Assembly (NCBI GenBank): GCA_916613615.1
Contig: OU744720.1
Location: 2,087,749-2,151,748, forward strand
Reading direction: 5' to 3'
DNA length: 64,000 nucleotides
Source: Steromphala cineraria
Lineage: Eukaryota; Mollusca; Gastropoda; Trochida; Trochidae
Both the position numbers and the translations under genes were made by a program. Below, in pieces: positions 12,915 through 22,692 of this stretch; the stretch's first letter is position 1; the number at the start of each line of letters is the position of its first letter. A model generated the notes under the pieces. The model did not search any database. It was not told the DNA's origin and was given only the letters and a program-made list of their open reading frames with translations.

Positions 12915-13008
12915 TTTATCGCGCTTGTACCACTGTAAAAAAATGCCATTATGAACTTGTATAATGGGCCTGTGGCCCATTTGCAGAAATATACCCATTC
13001 ATTCATTC
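12915..13008 (+). mobile_element. 3' end of a non-LTR retrotransposon
   Basis: TATAATGGGCCTGTGGCCCA is followed by an (ATTC)n-type tail ending ATTCATTCATTCAA. A stem of GGGCC/GGCCC shortly before a short tandem-repeat tail recurs at the ends of the LINEs in this window (60,033-60,075 and 60,130-60,182). The body upstream is too decayed to read. Confidence 0.6.
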
Positions 13009-13059
13009 AATTGAACATATAAATTGAATTAGGTTTGATAAACGTTTTATTTAAAACTT

Positions 13060-14030
13060 TCCCTTGCATTGTATCACAATTGCACAACTGATATTAAAAA
13101 ACTGGATGTCATGTAATAGGTTGAAGCTTAATGATGAGAAAACAGAAGAATATGTGATGTACATGTAATAGGTACTAAACGTGATTTGCGAAACATTCCA
13201 GTTAACTCTGTCAATGTTGGATGTGCTGCTATTTTGTTTGTTGCACAAGCAAAGAACCTTGGTGTTATTATTGACTCCGGACTTACAATGGTACCGTAAG
13301 TAAATAAGCTTTGCAAATGTTTGTTATTACCACCTCCGTTGTATCAGGCAAATACGACACCTCATTTCAAGATATTGTGCCAAAACACTTGTGCAAATGG
13401 TTGTCAATTCCAGGCTTAATTATTTGTAATAGTTTGCTATTAGGAATCACAAGATGTCAAGTAGACAAACTACAAAACGTTCAAAACGCTGCAGCAAGGA
13501 AAGTGACTAGAACTCCATTTTACACCCGTGCTTAAAGATTTGCGTTGGCTTCCAATATTGAGGCGAGGATGAACTTCAAAGTACTTTGTACCACTTACGA
13601 ATGTCAAAATAAGGCGACACCAGCATACCTTGCAAACATGATAGAGGAACATTCCCGCGAAACCTCTCAGATCTCAATATCTGAATCATCAAAGTACCAA
13701 AATATAATTATATTAGATTTGGAAAGAAGTAATTTAATAATGCTGCTTCTCGACTGAAGGTAAATGTCACATTCTATTTGATTGTAAATTGTATGAAGCT
13801 GCCAGAAATAATCTTGTTACCCCATTATTGTATAGATAAACTTGAGATGCATTCTTAGCAGTGAAGATAGAAATATCATTAAAAATGTTTGTAACTTTCT
13901 CAAATGGTAGAGCTAAAATTGTCAAACCATAAACTTATATTTTATGTGCGCTTGTATCACATGCAATATGTTTGTATGTTAGGCCTTTGGCATCAATACT
14001 GAATAAAATGTCAGTCTCGCTGTCTGTCTG
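13060..14030 (+). pseudogene. Decayed CR1/L2-like LINE 3' end
   Basis: Broken plus-strand frames give fragments seen near the C-terminus of CR1/L2/Rex-type reverse transcriptases: KNLGVIIDSGLTM (about 13,250-13,290), VQNAAARKVTRT (13,475-13,510), LKDLRWLPI and then FKVLCTTYECQN and PAYLANMIEE (13,530-13,650). These correspond to the post-catalytic region. There is no endonuclease or catalytic YADD region, so the copy is 5'-truncated. At least three frameshifts or stops separate the fragments. The 3' UTR ends AGGCCTTTGGCAT...GAATAAAATG followed by (CTGT)n near 14,005-14,030. The family call rests on motif memory and is only clade-level. Confidence 0.7.
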
Positions 14031-14722
14031 TCTCATTTCCACTGTAGTGGTTTGTGCTATAAACTTAGGTGATGATGGATAACGACATTAATAGTTTGGC
14101 AGAAAGGAATATCTAAGGGATGAACGAAACATAATTATTAGGTGAGCCTCGTCTCCGATTGAAGTCACTTTACAGAGTGTACAGAATCTTCTTCTTCAAT
14201 AATGTTATACCATCTACCTGTTTCATTTTGGGAGTTTGTGATTAGTAATCATCAGGGACCATAAGCTACCAATCAGCTGTGCCACTTTACCAAATATGTA
14301 AACATTGCTGCCTCTGTAAAAACATTCATTCATCTATAATTAGCCCCCCCCCCTCCCCCTTTTAAAATTGTATAAGTAAATCTAAACATTGTTTCTTTAT
14401 TTTTAAAACTCACAAATTGTTTTTGATAAATATCCTTCGAAAATATTAACTTCCATCTATGGGTAATATCCTTTCAAATAGATAGAAAATGTTTGTCCAT
14501 GCGATGTATATTGACAGAAGTGTCCCTATTATCAAGGTTATTATAATCTAATTAATAATTCATTCACTGTTAATAAAATCACCAATGTAAGATCATCATT
14601 TATTATTTTAATGTAACTTAAGTTTACATGGGGATATCTAAAACAATATTTGCAAAGCCATAAAAAGGGATATATACTAAAAAACGCCTTGCCACGGTTT
14701 TACTTTTCTCAGTCTTAATATG
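14031..14722. other. Interval before the giant element, no gene seen
   Basis: This is AT-rich and unremarkable except for a C-run with interspersed T near 14,342-14,362. The interval ends in ...ATATGTA, whose final TA (14,723-14,724) is the left target dinucleotide of the outer giant element. Confidence 0.5.
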
Positions 14723-14753
14723 TACAGTTGAACCAGAAAGAAAGTACCCCCTT

Positions 14754-14884
14754 TCTAGAAATATCTAGAAATTTTCTAGAACGTATCTAGAAAATTTCTA
14801 GAACGTATCTAGAAATTTTCTAGTGCGTATCTAGAAATTTTCTAGAACGTATCTAGAAATTTTCTAGTGCGTATCTAGAAATTT
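14754..14884. repeat. Subterminal CTAGAAA array, outer copy, end 1
   Basis: Six to seven roughly 22-bp units of the form TATCTAGAAATTTTCTAG plus AACG or TGCG. Each unit is self-complementary around the A/T core (CTAGAAATTTCTAG), so the array can fold on itself at several scales. It starts 29 bases from the element end. Equivalent arrays mark all four ends of the nested pair, so the motif probably serves as the recombinase-binding or structural part of the terminus (inference). Confidence 0.9.
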
Positions 14885-15600
14885 CGAGTTTTTATTTTTT
14901 GCAAGATATTCAAAATCTAATCAAATGTTTCAAAGCTGTTTATTTAATCTTATATCATGTGAAATTATGAAGTCTGTGAGTTTACTAGAAACGGAGATAT
15001 TCCATGTTAAAGTTTTTCTCTTCTACAACCTGCCCTCATTATAACGCCCATGCTAATCAGCTGTCATGCATGGCTAACGCGCTACATAACGGGAGCTTAC
15101 AGGCTTTGTCGCTGATTAAATCACCATTCGTTGTTTACTAAGATAGCTGTCGTACAACAAAAAGTTTTTTTTGTAATATAAAGAATGAAGATATATAACA
15201 GACAGACAGATTATTTATTAACGTCTCACCTCAAATGATATAACAAATATTTTTAGCATTTATTTATTTATATTTAACTTTTTTTCTCACGACGTGCGAC
15301 TCGAGTAATCTGTCACTTAGTTACCTCCACAATAGTAAAGTTATAAACATAACCTTAAACGATCGGAACGTTGCATTTAATCTGTAGGCAGAGAGATATT
15401 TTATTTTCAGTGTCACATCATGATTACAGAAACGAAAATATGGAAAATAATAAGTAATGAGTCAAGATTATGGGAAAAAAATTCATACAGAAATGCAGTA
15501 CAGAAATACAATGCAGTAAATAAATTGTACATTGCATAAAATAAATTCTTCCTTTCACAAAACTTAATAAAACAAGAGAATTAGTAAGCAAGCTCACTTT

Positions 15601-16527
15601 TTATACCCCCGCATCCCTAAGAGATTATAAAAACTAAGATACTACACTTAGTAAGGATTCCTACAAATATGCAAAACTGTTTTAATTTGTTTAAAAGTCA
15701 ATGAAAATGCAGATATAGACTTCCTGATTGCATGTAAGCTATATAAGCTCTTATGAAACTAACAATGTCTTTTTCAGACATTTATGATTCTTATATAGTC
15801 ACTAGTGTATTAATAAAATTTCCAATGTCCTTTCAATGTGACTGTATCATAAGAAAGAAGTTAACCATAAAAAAATACTGAGAGTACATCAACTGGTTCA
15901 TATGTACAAATAATATCAGAGTTAAGAGGGGAACAAAAATGACTTCCTCAAAGAGTCACTTCTACAATTAAGAAGTTGAAAATCTAAAGTAATGATCATG
16001 GCATCTGACCAAAATTAACAAAAGGCACATCTTAGGACTGAAGGGATTACATATATAAAGTTTCGCGACATCTGAACATATAGTATTGAGTTAAGAGCGG
16101 AACAAAAGGATTTCCTCGAACAGTCACTTCTACAACAAAGAAGTCAAAAATTTTAAAAAACAATGAGACCATCTGACCAAAATATACAAAAGGCACATCT
16201 AGGGACCATAGTGATTACAAATATGAAGTTTTGTGCCATTTGAACAAATAACATCCGAGTTATGAGCGGAACAAAAATGACTTCCTAAAAGAGTCACTTC
16301 TACAACAAAGAAGTCTAAAATCTAAAAAATAATGAGGTCATTTGACCGAAATATACAAAATGCACATCTAGGGGCCATAGTGATTACACCTATGAAGTTT
16401 CGTGACATTTGAACAAATAGTATTCGAGTTATGAGCGGAACAAAGAGTGTGACGGACGGACAGACGCACGGACGGACGGACGCGCTGACCGCTATATACC
16501 CCCGACTACTTCGTAGCGGGGGTATAA
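15601..16527 (-). mobile_element. Pearl-like element inside the outer copy
   Basis: The element is bounded by TTATACCCCCGC (15,601) and GCGGGGGTATAA (to 16,527). Inside are four ~170-bp tandem cores recognisable by the complement of GTTCCGCTCATAACTCGAAT (near 16,445, 16,271, 16,104 and 15,935), and a (CCGT)n/(ACGG)n tract at 16,449-16,489. A tetranucleotide ACGG tract beside repeated ~160-170-bp cores is the published plan of the oyster 'pearl' elements. The name here is by that resemblance only. The inner-copy counterpart is 30,978-32,079 and has one extra core. Confidence 0.7.
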
Positions 16528-18700
16528 TAATACATACTTTATGACATATTTTCAACCTCTGATAGACACTTAACATCATTTTTACGACAGACATAGTTGT
16601 TTCATCATTGTAATGAAAGAATCATGTAAACAGAATGACTCAGATACTTACGATATTGAAAAGTCAAGTTTAGCATACAACCATTATCAGCTGCCGCTAA
16701 GTTTTATCTAGAGTAAAAATTAAGTTTATCTTACAAATTATAGTACCTTCATTTATATAATTATATTGCTTTTAACTTTTCATTCAGTTAATCTAGACTT
16801 TATTTCCCATATTGCTCTGAACTAGGTTATAAGAATTGAACGTCCCCTTTTTAACTCAGTACGTCTAAACATTCACACAATTGATAACGTATTAGCCATT
16901 AAGAATAACAGATATTTTATTGCACCGACGGAAAGCTTTAATGAGTGTAAAATGGCCACTTGTATCTAGTTGCAATAATAAAATAAAAATGATGATACTG
17001 TATTGTCCTACAAAGGAATTTGATTAACAACAGTGAGAAGCAGCATGTTAAAGACAATGAAGGCAAATGGAGAAATTAAATAACTTTAAAACACAGCATC
17101 AACGGAACTACCGAGGGTATCTCTTGTGAGAAACAAAATTCAAGATAACATTCCAGTTTGTACATATGTCATATAAGTGTACATGACATGTATACAGCCT
17201 CGTTGAGACAGGAAACATTTTGGTTGATTCATAATTGTCAACTTGATACATAGGAGCGCAGAATTGGACAAAATCATAAACAATGACCGGCACCATCAGT
17301 GTGAAAAGCCTGGCAACGGCAATAAAACATGATTGCAAGGCATTTTAAGTAGTAATTTGATTTATAATATGTATAGGTGCGGATTTTTTTCAAAAATAGT
17401 TTGTATCAACAGTTTTGTAATTATGTCGTGTTTGTTCGTGTGATGTCGCCAACTTCAAAATGTCGGACCTGATATCCATAGGACAGTCACGTTGATGTCG
17501 ATAATGTCTCTCTGATATACAAGTACGCACATCTATGTATTCGATGCATAAAGCATGTAATGATTTAATGATGCTTTCTCTCCCATAGCACTGGATCATT
17601 AATGGAGTCATGCTATATTAAAGGGTCTAATACAAGATAACGTAGATTTTCATTTCTAATATGTAGCTGCCTTCATGCATTTAGTGTAACGTACAGTGTA
17701 CATCATACGCTGGGTCTTATCATTAAGACACTGTATATTGGTAAAGCACACATTCGGGAAATACACATACTTTTGCATATGCGGCAATATACATGTATTT
17801 ACGTTCATACATGCATAACAAGGTCATGCGACTTGTTATTTGCAAGTTGTTTAAACACTAGGATAATTCATACAGTTTATTCTTCACATCAAAGTGTATG
17901 GTGCAAGAAACACCGAAGCCGAGTTATGTAATAAGGTCAATTATTGTATGTGTGTCACCAGTCTAAGACTTGAAAGAGGTCCTTTCATCAAAGTCATGTT
18001 GACCCGCCATTTTGAGTTGTTTTAATTGCGTGAAATGATACAAAAGGACTGTATTGTTGTTATAACTGTTTTAATGCTGAATTATGCGCGTTTGGTTTTA
18101 CAAACTATATAAAATTACATTTATAACTTTCTTAGTCTTCTTCAATTCATACAATTAAACATATAGCAGAAAGATATCAAAATGTTAGGGTTGAGACTCT
18201 TGTAATCTTTCATTTAACTCATGACTGCAGAAAATACAAACACAATAATTATAAGCTGTTTCACAAGCAATGAGGCATTTCATAAGCAAAAAAAGTCAGT
18301 TACATTTAGAACTAATTACGAGTTTTAGTACACAATTTACTGTCGTCACATCTCGGGTATACTGATATCAAAGCAAGAAGTTTTATTGTACATTCACTTT
18401 AAAGGTTTAGAGGGATAGAGCACAATTATATGTTAATTTGAAATTTTTTAGAGTTATTGAAATACAACCGTCAGTAAATATGTTTGCTCTTTTTTCTTAT
18501 TGTTTCGCTTGTTGTAAAGGTATGCAGATAAAATGCATACATGTATGAACAGACGTACATTTGTAACTGTGTCTATTTATCTGATTTGATAATGGTAAAA
18601 CTATTTATAATACATGGAAGTAACCCAGTGCTAAATTACATACATGTATATGCAAACTACAATATTAAATGCCTGATTTATACCTTTTGTTATACATACA
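16528..18700. other. Internal region of the outer element, no gene supported
   Basis: This is collinear and inverted with 28,784-30,977 of the inner copy. A reading frame at 17,108-17,338 (minus) matches a 123-codon frame at 30,169-30,540 (plus). The two copies differ at several positions that change residues, and the outer version is cut short, so I see no sign of coding constraint. No transposase, integrase or helicase motif was found. Confidence 0.55.
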
Positions 18701-18701
18701 A

Positions 18702-18905
18702 TATAAACTGTTGCGGCGATGGATTTGATGTGGTGTATATTGGACAGCAAGTAAATAGCCTTATCAAGAGAAAATAATCTGTGAAAATACTGGTCACATA
18801 CATTAAGTTTATCAAATAGCCCAGATCTTATTTCTTTGTAGAAATTGCACTCGACAAGAAAATGAACCTCGTCCTCTATAGAATAACTATTACGTATCTC
18901 CCCAA
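18702..18905 (-). pseudogene. LINE 3' fragment in the outer copy (tail deleted)
   Basis: The minus-strand reading gives EDEVHFLVECNFYKEI, the conserved C-terminal Cys/His region of many LINE ORF2 proteins. It is the counterpart of 28,200-28,783 in the inner copy. Here the last ~278 bases of that LINE, including its tail, are absent. The breakpoint sits at a single TATGTA (complement of TACATA near 18,693), while the inner copy has TATGTA on both sides of the missing piece. Confidence 0.7.
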
Positions 18906-19905
18906 TTTGATAAGCAATTATCTAGCAAGCAGAACTTGTAAATATGTTGCGTCAGAAGACAAAAGATCGTACGAAGGAAACTGCATATTTTACAAAACAA
19001 ACTCGTATAATATCGTCTATGCATGCATGAAATATACAATATTTTCCAAATTGAATCAATATTTTTCTGACTTTAAGGAAATCTTACTTATAGAACGAAA
19101 TGAGCATTAAATTCTAAATTCTTTGAAATACGTAATTAAAGGAAATAAAGAACATTCTACCGTTTCTTCTGGTGATCATCGATTTAGTTTTGTTCTTGTG
19201 TTTGGACACAGTGAACCTAAGAACAAAACGTTTATCAGACGTTTGTCCTCATAAACATTTTAAATTGTCATATAATCCACAGCCCTTTTTTGTGTTTTCT
19301 ATCGTCTTCTTCTTCCTCGGTAACCATCTTAAAATCATTTATCAATAATATTGTGTATGTTGGAGCGGATTAAACTTGAGTAAAATTGTACAAAACAGCT
19401 ACAGAACTAACTTAGGACAAACACATATCACTTTCATATCTTGATAGCTTTTAAATAAGTTATTGAACTGCATTTTCAGATTGTTCTCTAAATAAGATAT
19501 TATTGTTATAAAATGGTAACAAGCGTTACCAGATGATAGCAAATGCAATTAACTCAGCTAACCGTATCTCCTGAACACGCCAGCGGTCGCTCAAGCGTAA
19601 TAGACAAGTAGTGCGGGATGTCAAGACACAAGTTTCAATAAACAGTTAAAGTTACACAATACACATTCGGATTCTAGAGAGGGACAGGAACGCTAATCTT
19701 TTCCTTAGATAATAGCGCAAAACTACATTATGTAATTCAGTTTATGGCAAGCGGACATGCCTGTTACCGCGCAGTGGTACTGGGATGTAAAGTCATTGTG
19801 TGAAAGTGAAATTTGATTTCCTAAATTCATTCAAGTACGCATCTTGTTTTGCATTTGGAACTATTTAAACAATCACTAAATACACTTGACAACGTTACAT
19901 ACGAA

Positions 19906-19973
19906 ACATGGGTTCGAACCCGTGACCAGTTGGATTCAGGCCCAGAAAGCTAACCCGTTGACCACGAAGGTCA
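19906..19973 (-). mobile_element. tRNA-like SINE head, outer copy
   Basis: On the minus strand GTGGTCAACGGGTTAGC resembles a pol III A box, followed 30-35 bases later by ACGGGTTCGAACCC, a canonical T-arm/B box. The cloverleaf is imperfect in the anticodon arm, so this is a tRNA-derived SINE head, not a functional tRNA. The same sequence is at 27,236-27,302 in the inner copy, so the SINE was in the giant element before the two copies separated. Confidence 0.55.
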
Positions 19974-20269
19974 GTTGCAGACAATGGATTTCATACTGTC
20001 TTGATATTTTTAATTCTTAAATAAATATCATTGGCACCAAGATTACATCAACCGTTAGTTAATGCTTTTGTACTAGTTTGCTGCTCTTTTTCAAATGTTT
20101 TCAAAATTGTGTATTGACTATTTGAATGTACAGACCAATATATATCTATACACCACGTGGTGTGGTTATCAGGTCAATATCAGAGGTTAACTATTTCGTA
20201 TAGCCAGGCGTGCGATGGTTATATTGTATAACCTTACCTCTTCACATCCAGTGTGCGTTTGGTCGATGT

Positions 20270-20340
20270 GTTCTCGGTTCGATACCACAAAGAAGTTCGG
20301 CTTCGCCTCACTTCTTTGTGGTATCGCACCTCGAGAGAAC
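20270..20340. repeat. Long hairpin with GC loop
   Basis: GTTCTCGGTTCGATACCACA continuing to AAGAAGT pairs with ACTTCTTTGTGGTATCG and then CGAGAGAAC. The loop is TCGGCTTCGCCTC. The core stem of about 17 bp is perfect. The reading frame that crosses it (20,215-20,475) is produced by the palindrome and is not called a gene. Confidence 0.85.
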
Positions 20341-20483
20341 TTAAAACCACTGTGTTTTAGGGTACGTCAAGGTACCCAGCACCTTGAAATGTTGACTCTG
20401 TATCAAAGACATATTTACGAAAGAATACATAATATCAAAACAATTTTGAAACGTACTTTATTTACAGATTTATAGCTTTTTTA

Positions 20484-20765
20484 CTATAAAATGCACCACA
20501 TGGTGATATCATTTTGTGCTTTTCTATGATGAATGCAGACCTCAAGGTATCCTAGTATTTTCATCATAACACTCGCACACAAATTCACGTCGTTCTCGGT
20601 TAGATGAAAAGCTTCAGCGAGTAGGACACAGAATCCAAATGAACAATGTTTCCAATCCTTTGTCAAGCTAAACCCTGTTCCATTCATACGGTCTTTGTTG
20701 AATAATCCATGATAAGGTCGACTTTTATGTTGTTTGGATAGTCAATCAAATGTCCAACGTAGTCC
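20484..20765 (-). pseudogene. Exon-like gene fragment (second exon) inside the insertion
   Basis: On the minus strand a consensus acceptor TTGTTTTCAG precedes 20,765. From there a frame reads RDYVGHLIDYPNNIKVDLIM (its first codon split across the intron), loses one base in ATGGATTATTCAAC, and continues in the next frame as NKDRMNGTGFSLTKDWKHC and then FGFCVLLAEAFHLTENDVNL to about 20,520. Removing one frameshift gives a continuous protein-like segment of about 85 residues with ordinary soluble-protein composition. I do not recognise the family. The phase (one base before GAC) matches the donor of the upstream segment at 21,282, which supports a real spliced pair. It is probably a captured and decayed fragment of a host or mobile-element gene. 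Confidence 0.5.
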
Positions 20766-21281
20766 CTGAAAACAAAGTGTAACGTCAGTTGTTAACACCG
20801 GTGATCTTTATAAATTGCTTATCGATGTTTGACTTTATTGCATAATGTTGATCTTTCTCTAGGTATAAATATATTTTTTCTAATTTTATTTCAAAACATA
20901 TTGAATCTGACTTTTGAATATTGTTAGAGTATACTTTTTAATGGACCAATCATATTTTAAAGATAACTGTCGAATAATGTGATTAATTGTAAGAAAGAAA
21001 CATGCTAAATTAATTTCAGAGTAATAAGCTTATAAGCACCTTGTTACAATATGTATCAATATTATGTACACATTGCTATATACATTACTAAATGATATTG
21101 AAAATAAAAATTGCATTAACAATCATTTTTCAACAGCAAAATGCTTAAATATTAACTTGGTTGTTGACAGCTTGTTTTATACCGTGTAAACCCTCTGTAA
21201 CATACTTCAACATTTTCGTAGATTCACGCATAGATAACATTCAACAGCAAATTCATGAATATACTTAAAAGTTCAACTCAC

Positions 21282-21400
21282 CTTTAGTTCCTCCTGAAAA
21301 ACCTTGAAACGCGGCCATAAATTTGTCTAAAACAAGAGACCACTTCATTTTCGTCTCCACCTTCAAACCATGTGCTTTCGATTGTGTATAGCTCGTGCGA
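21282..21400 (-). pseudogene. Exon-like gene fragment (first exon) inside the insertion
   Basis: The minus-strand frame reads SHELYTIESTWFEGGDENE and then VVSCFRQIYGRVSRFFRRN, then one stop codon, and ends at AAAG|GTGAGT, a strong splice donor (21,282/21,281). Joining to the acceptor at 20,765 keeps phase (AG|G) and leads directly into RDYVGHLIDYP. The intron would be 516 bp. One internal stop and the frameshift in the next exon show that it is dead. The upstream boundary is uncertain. The product is not recognised. Confidence 0.45.
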
Positions 21401-21471
21401 TATGACATTTACTTAAAATCCGTGCATCGCAAGATGAAATTGACAACGTCCGTGTAGCAACACCTTTTGCT

Positions 21472-21696
21472 TCACATAGAGGGAAATATTTGATGGACTG
21501 AATAGTGTATTAAACATAAGAATATCATTTGCCATAAATCACAATTTCGGTGACTTTTTTGACAACATGTATTCACATTATTTAATTTCAGTTCAATGTA
21601 GAATGTTAGTGTTTTTTGTAAGTCGAAACAACTAAAACAGATTGCTTCTTGCTCAGATTTGTCTGACAACTTCGCCATGACATGCTCAATCTGCAT
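21472..21696 (-). pseudogene. Possible coding remnant, unrecognised
   Basis: The minus-strand frame starts MQIEHVMAKLSDKSEQEAIC and continues CFDLQKTLTFYIELKL. The word CFDLQ..L recalls a group of transposon-derived proteins common in invertebrates, but the downstream residues do not follow that pattern. This is a low-confidence observation. It is listed because it lies upstream of, and in the same direction as, the two exon-like segments. Confidence 0.25.
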
Positions 21697-21851
21697 GTGA
21701 AATTCGCGTATTGTGCAAATGGAATGTTAAGAAGTTGAGTGTATTTAAGTTTCACCCCATAACAACAACTATCAAATACATTGTAACTAAATATTTGGTT
21801 TATGTTATACTTTTGTTAATATGCAAATTTGTAAAGCCATGTGGTGTATGC

Positions 21852-21949
21852 GAGATAATGACCACATCCTCGTAGCTATCGAATATAACCTTCTCGCTGT
21901 CGCTTGAAGGTTATATTACGATACCTACTCGGCTGTAGGTCATTATCTC
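21852..21949. repeat. Hairpin at the end of the 1.8-kb insertion
   Basis: GAGATAATGACC...CGAATATAACCTTC (21,852-21,893) pairs with GAAGGTTATATTACG...GGTCATTATCTC (21,905-21,949). The loop contains TCGCTGTCGC. Some mismatches lie mid-stem. It sits immediately before the insertion border, so it may be part of that element's terminus. Confidence 0.75.
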
Positions 21950-22550
21950 AACCATATTTGTAATGTGGTTTCGGTTCGCCCCAATTAATATATGATAAAC
22001 TCATACCAATGTGTATGGTTTGATATGATTATATATGTGAAGTTGGTTATGTATAACAATTTTTTTTATCATTTTACGCATATATTAGGACCTATTATCT
22101 TCCTAATGATTGATTAGATTTACGGTGCGACCGCGATATTCTCGCATGATTTCCAGAAATGTCGCATGTATTTTCAACCCTATTTATATTTTGTTTGATT
22201 GTTCAATTGATTTTTTGTTTTAAATTGTAAGTCAACTTATCTTAATATGATAATAAACTGTCGGGAAATAGAAAGTAGTCAATGTAATGATTGCATGCTG
22301 TTACAATACCCTCCCCTTCAAGTATCGGTTAACAAGCTCCATGCATTGTGTGTGAATGCAAGACTTCATGTGTTTAGAGCTTGCATCTCTGAATGGAGGA
22401 TAAAGGAACAGCCACCTCAATCATATGCACTGTAATGTAACATAGCTATACCTTGTCAATGCTATTAAATCTCCATCATTAACACTTTATGTCTGATTCC
22501 CAGATACAAATGTCAATATACAGTTAAGCAATAAATAAACATCCCCCGTA

Positions 22551-22692
22551 TCTAGAAACTTTCTAGTGCGTATCTAGAAACTTTCTAGATACGCACTAGA
22601 AATTTTCTAGATACGCACTAGAAATTTTCTAGAACGTATCTAGAAAATTTCTAGTGCGGTTCTAGTGCGTTTCTAGAAATTTCTAGAAATTT
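22551..22692. repeat. Subterminal CTAGAAA array, inner copy, left end
   Basis: Six to seven ~22-bp self-complementary units (TATCTAGAAACTTTCTAG, then AGATACGCACTAGAAATTTT). It differs from the other end type by AAACTTT cores in the first units. It begins 30 bases after the element start and ends at TTTCGAGTTTTTA, a word present at the inside edge of all four arrays. Confidence 0.9.

Larger units (their letters stand above)
20151..21953. mobile_element. 1.8-kb insertion unique to the outer copy
   Basis: The inner copy reads straight from the complement of ...TATATATCTATA to TTTGTAATG (27,050-27,075), whereas here 1.8 kb intervenes. The insert starts with the palindrome CACCACGTGGTG and ends ...CATTATCTCAACC. 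An ATA trinucleotide flanks both sides (20,148-20,150 and 21,954-21,956), which may be a 2-3 bp target duplication. The insert contains two strong hairpins (20,270-20,340 and 21,852-21,949) and a minus-strand exon pair with splice-like borders. No transposase is recognised. It looks like a non-autonomous element that carries a gene fragment. Confidence 0.7.

Noticed and set aside
19906..19973. A functional tRNA gene
   Set aside because: A and B boxes are present, but the anticodon and acceptor arms do not pair. It is better called a tRNA-derived SINE head.
20215..20475. 86-codon frame across the hairpin
   Set aside because: Its length is due to the palindrome (20,270-20,340), and no motif is present.
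22247..22435. 62-codon frame shared with 26,586-26,774
   Set aside because: It is shared only because both lie in sister copies of the giant element. Substitutions are mostly non-synonymous.
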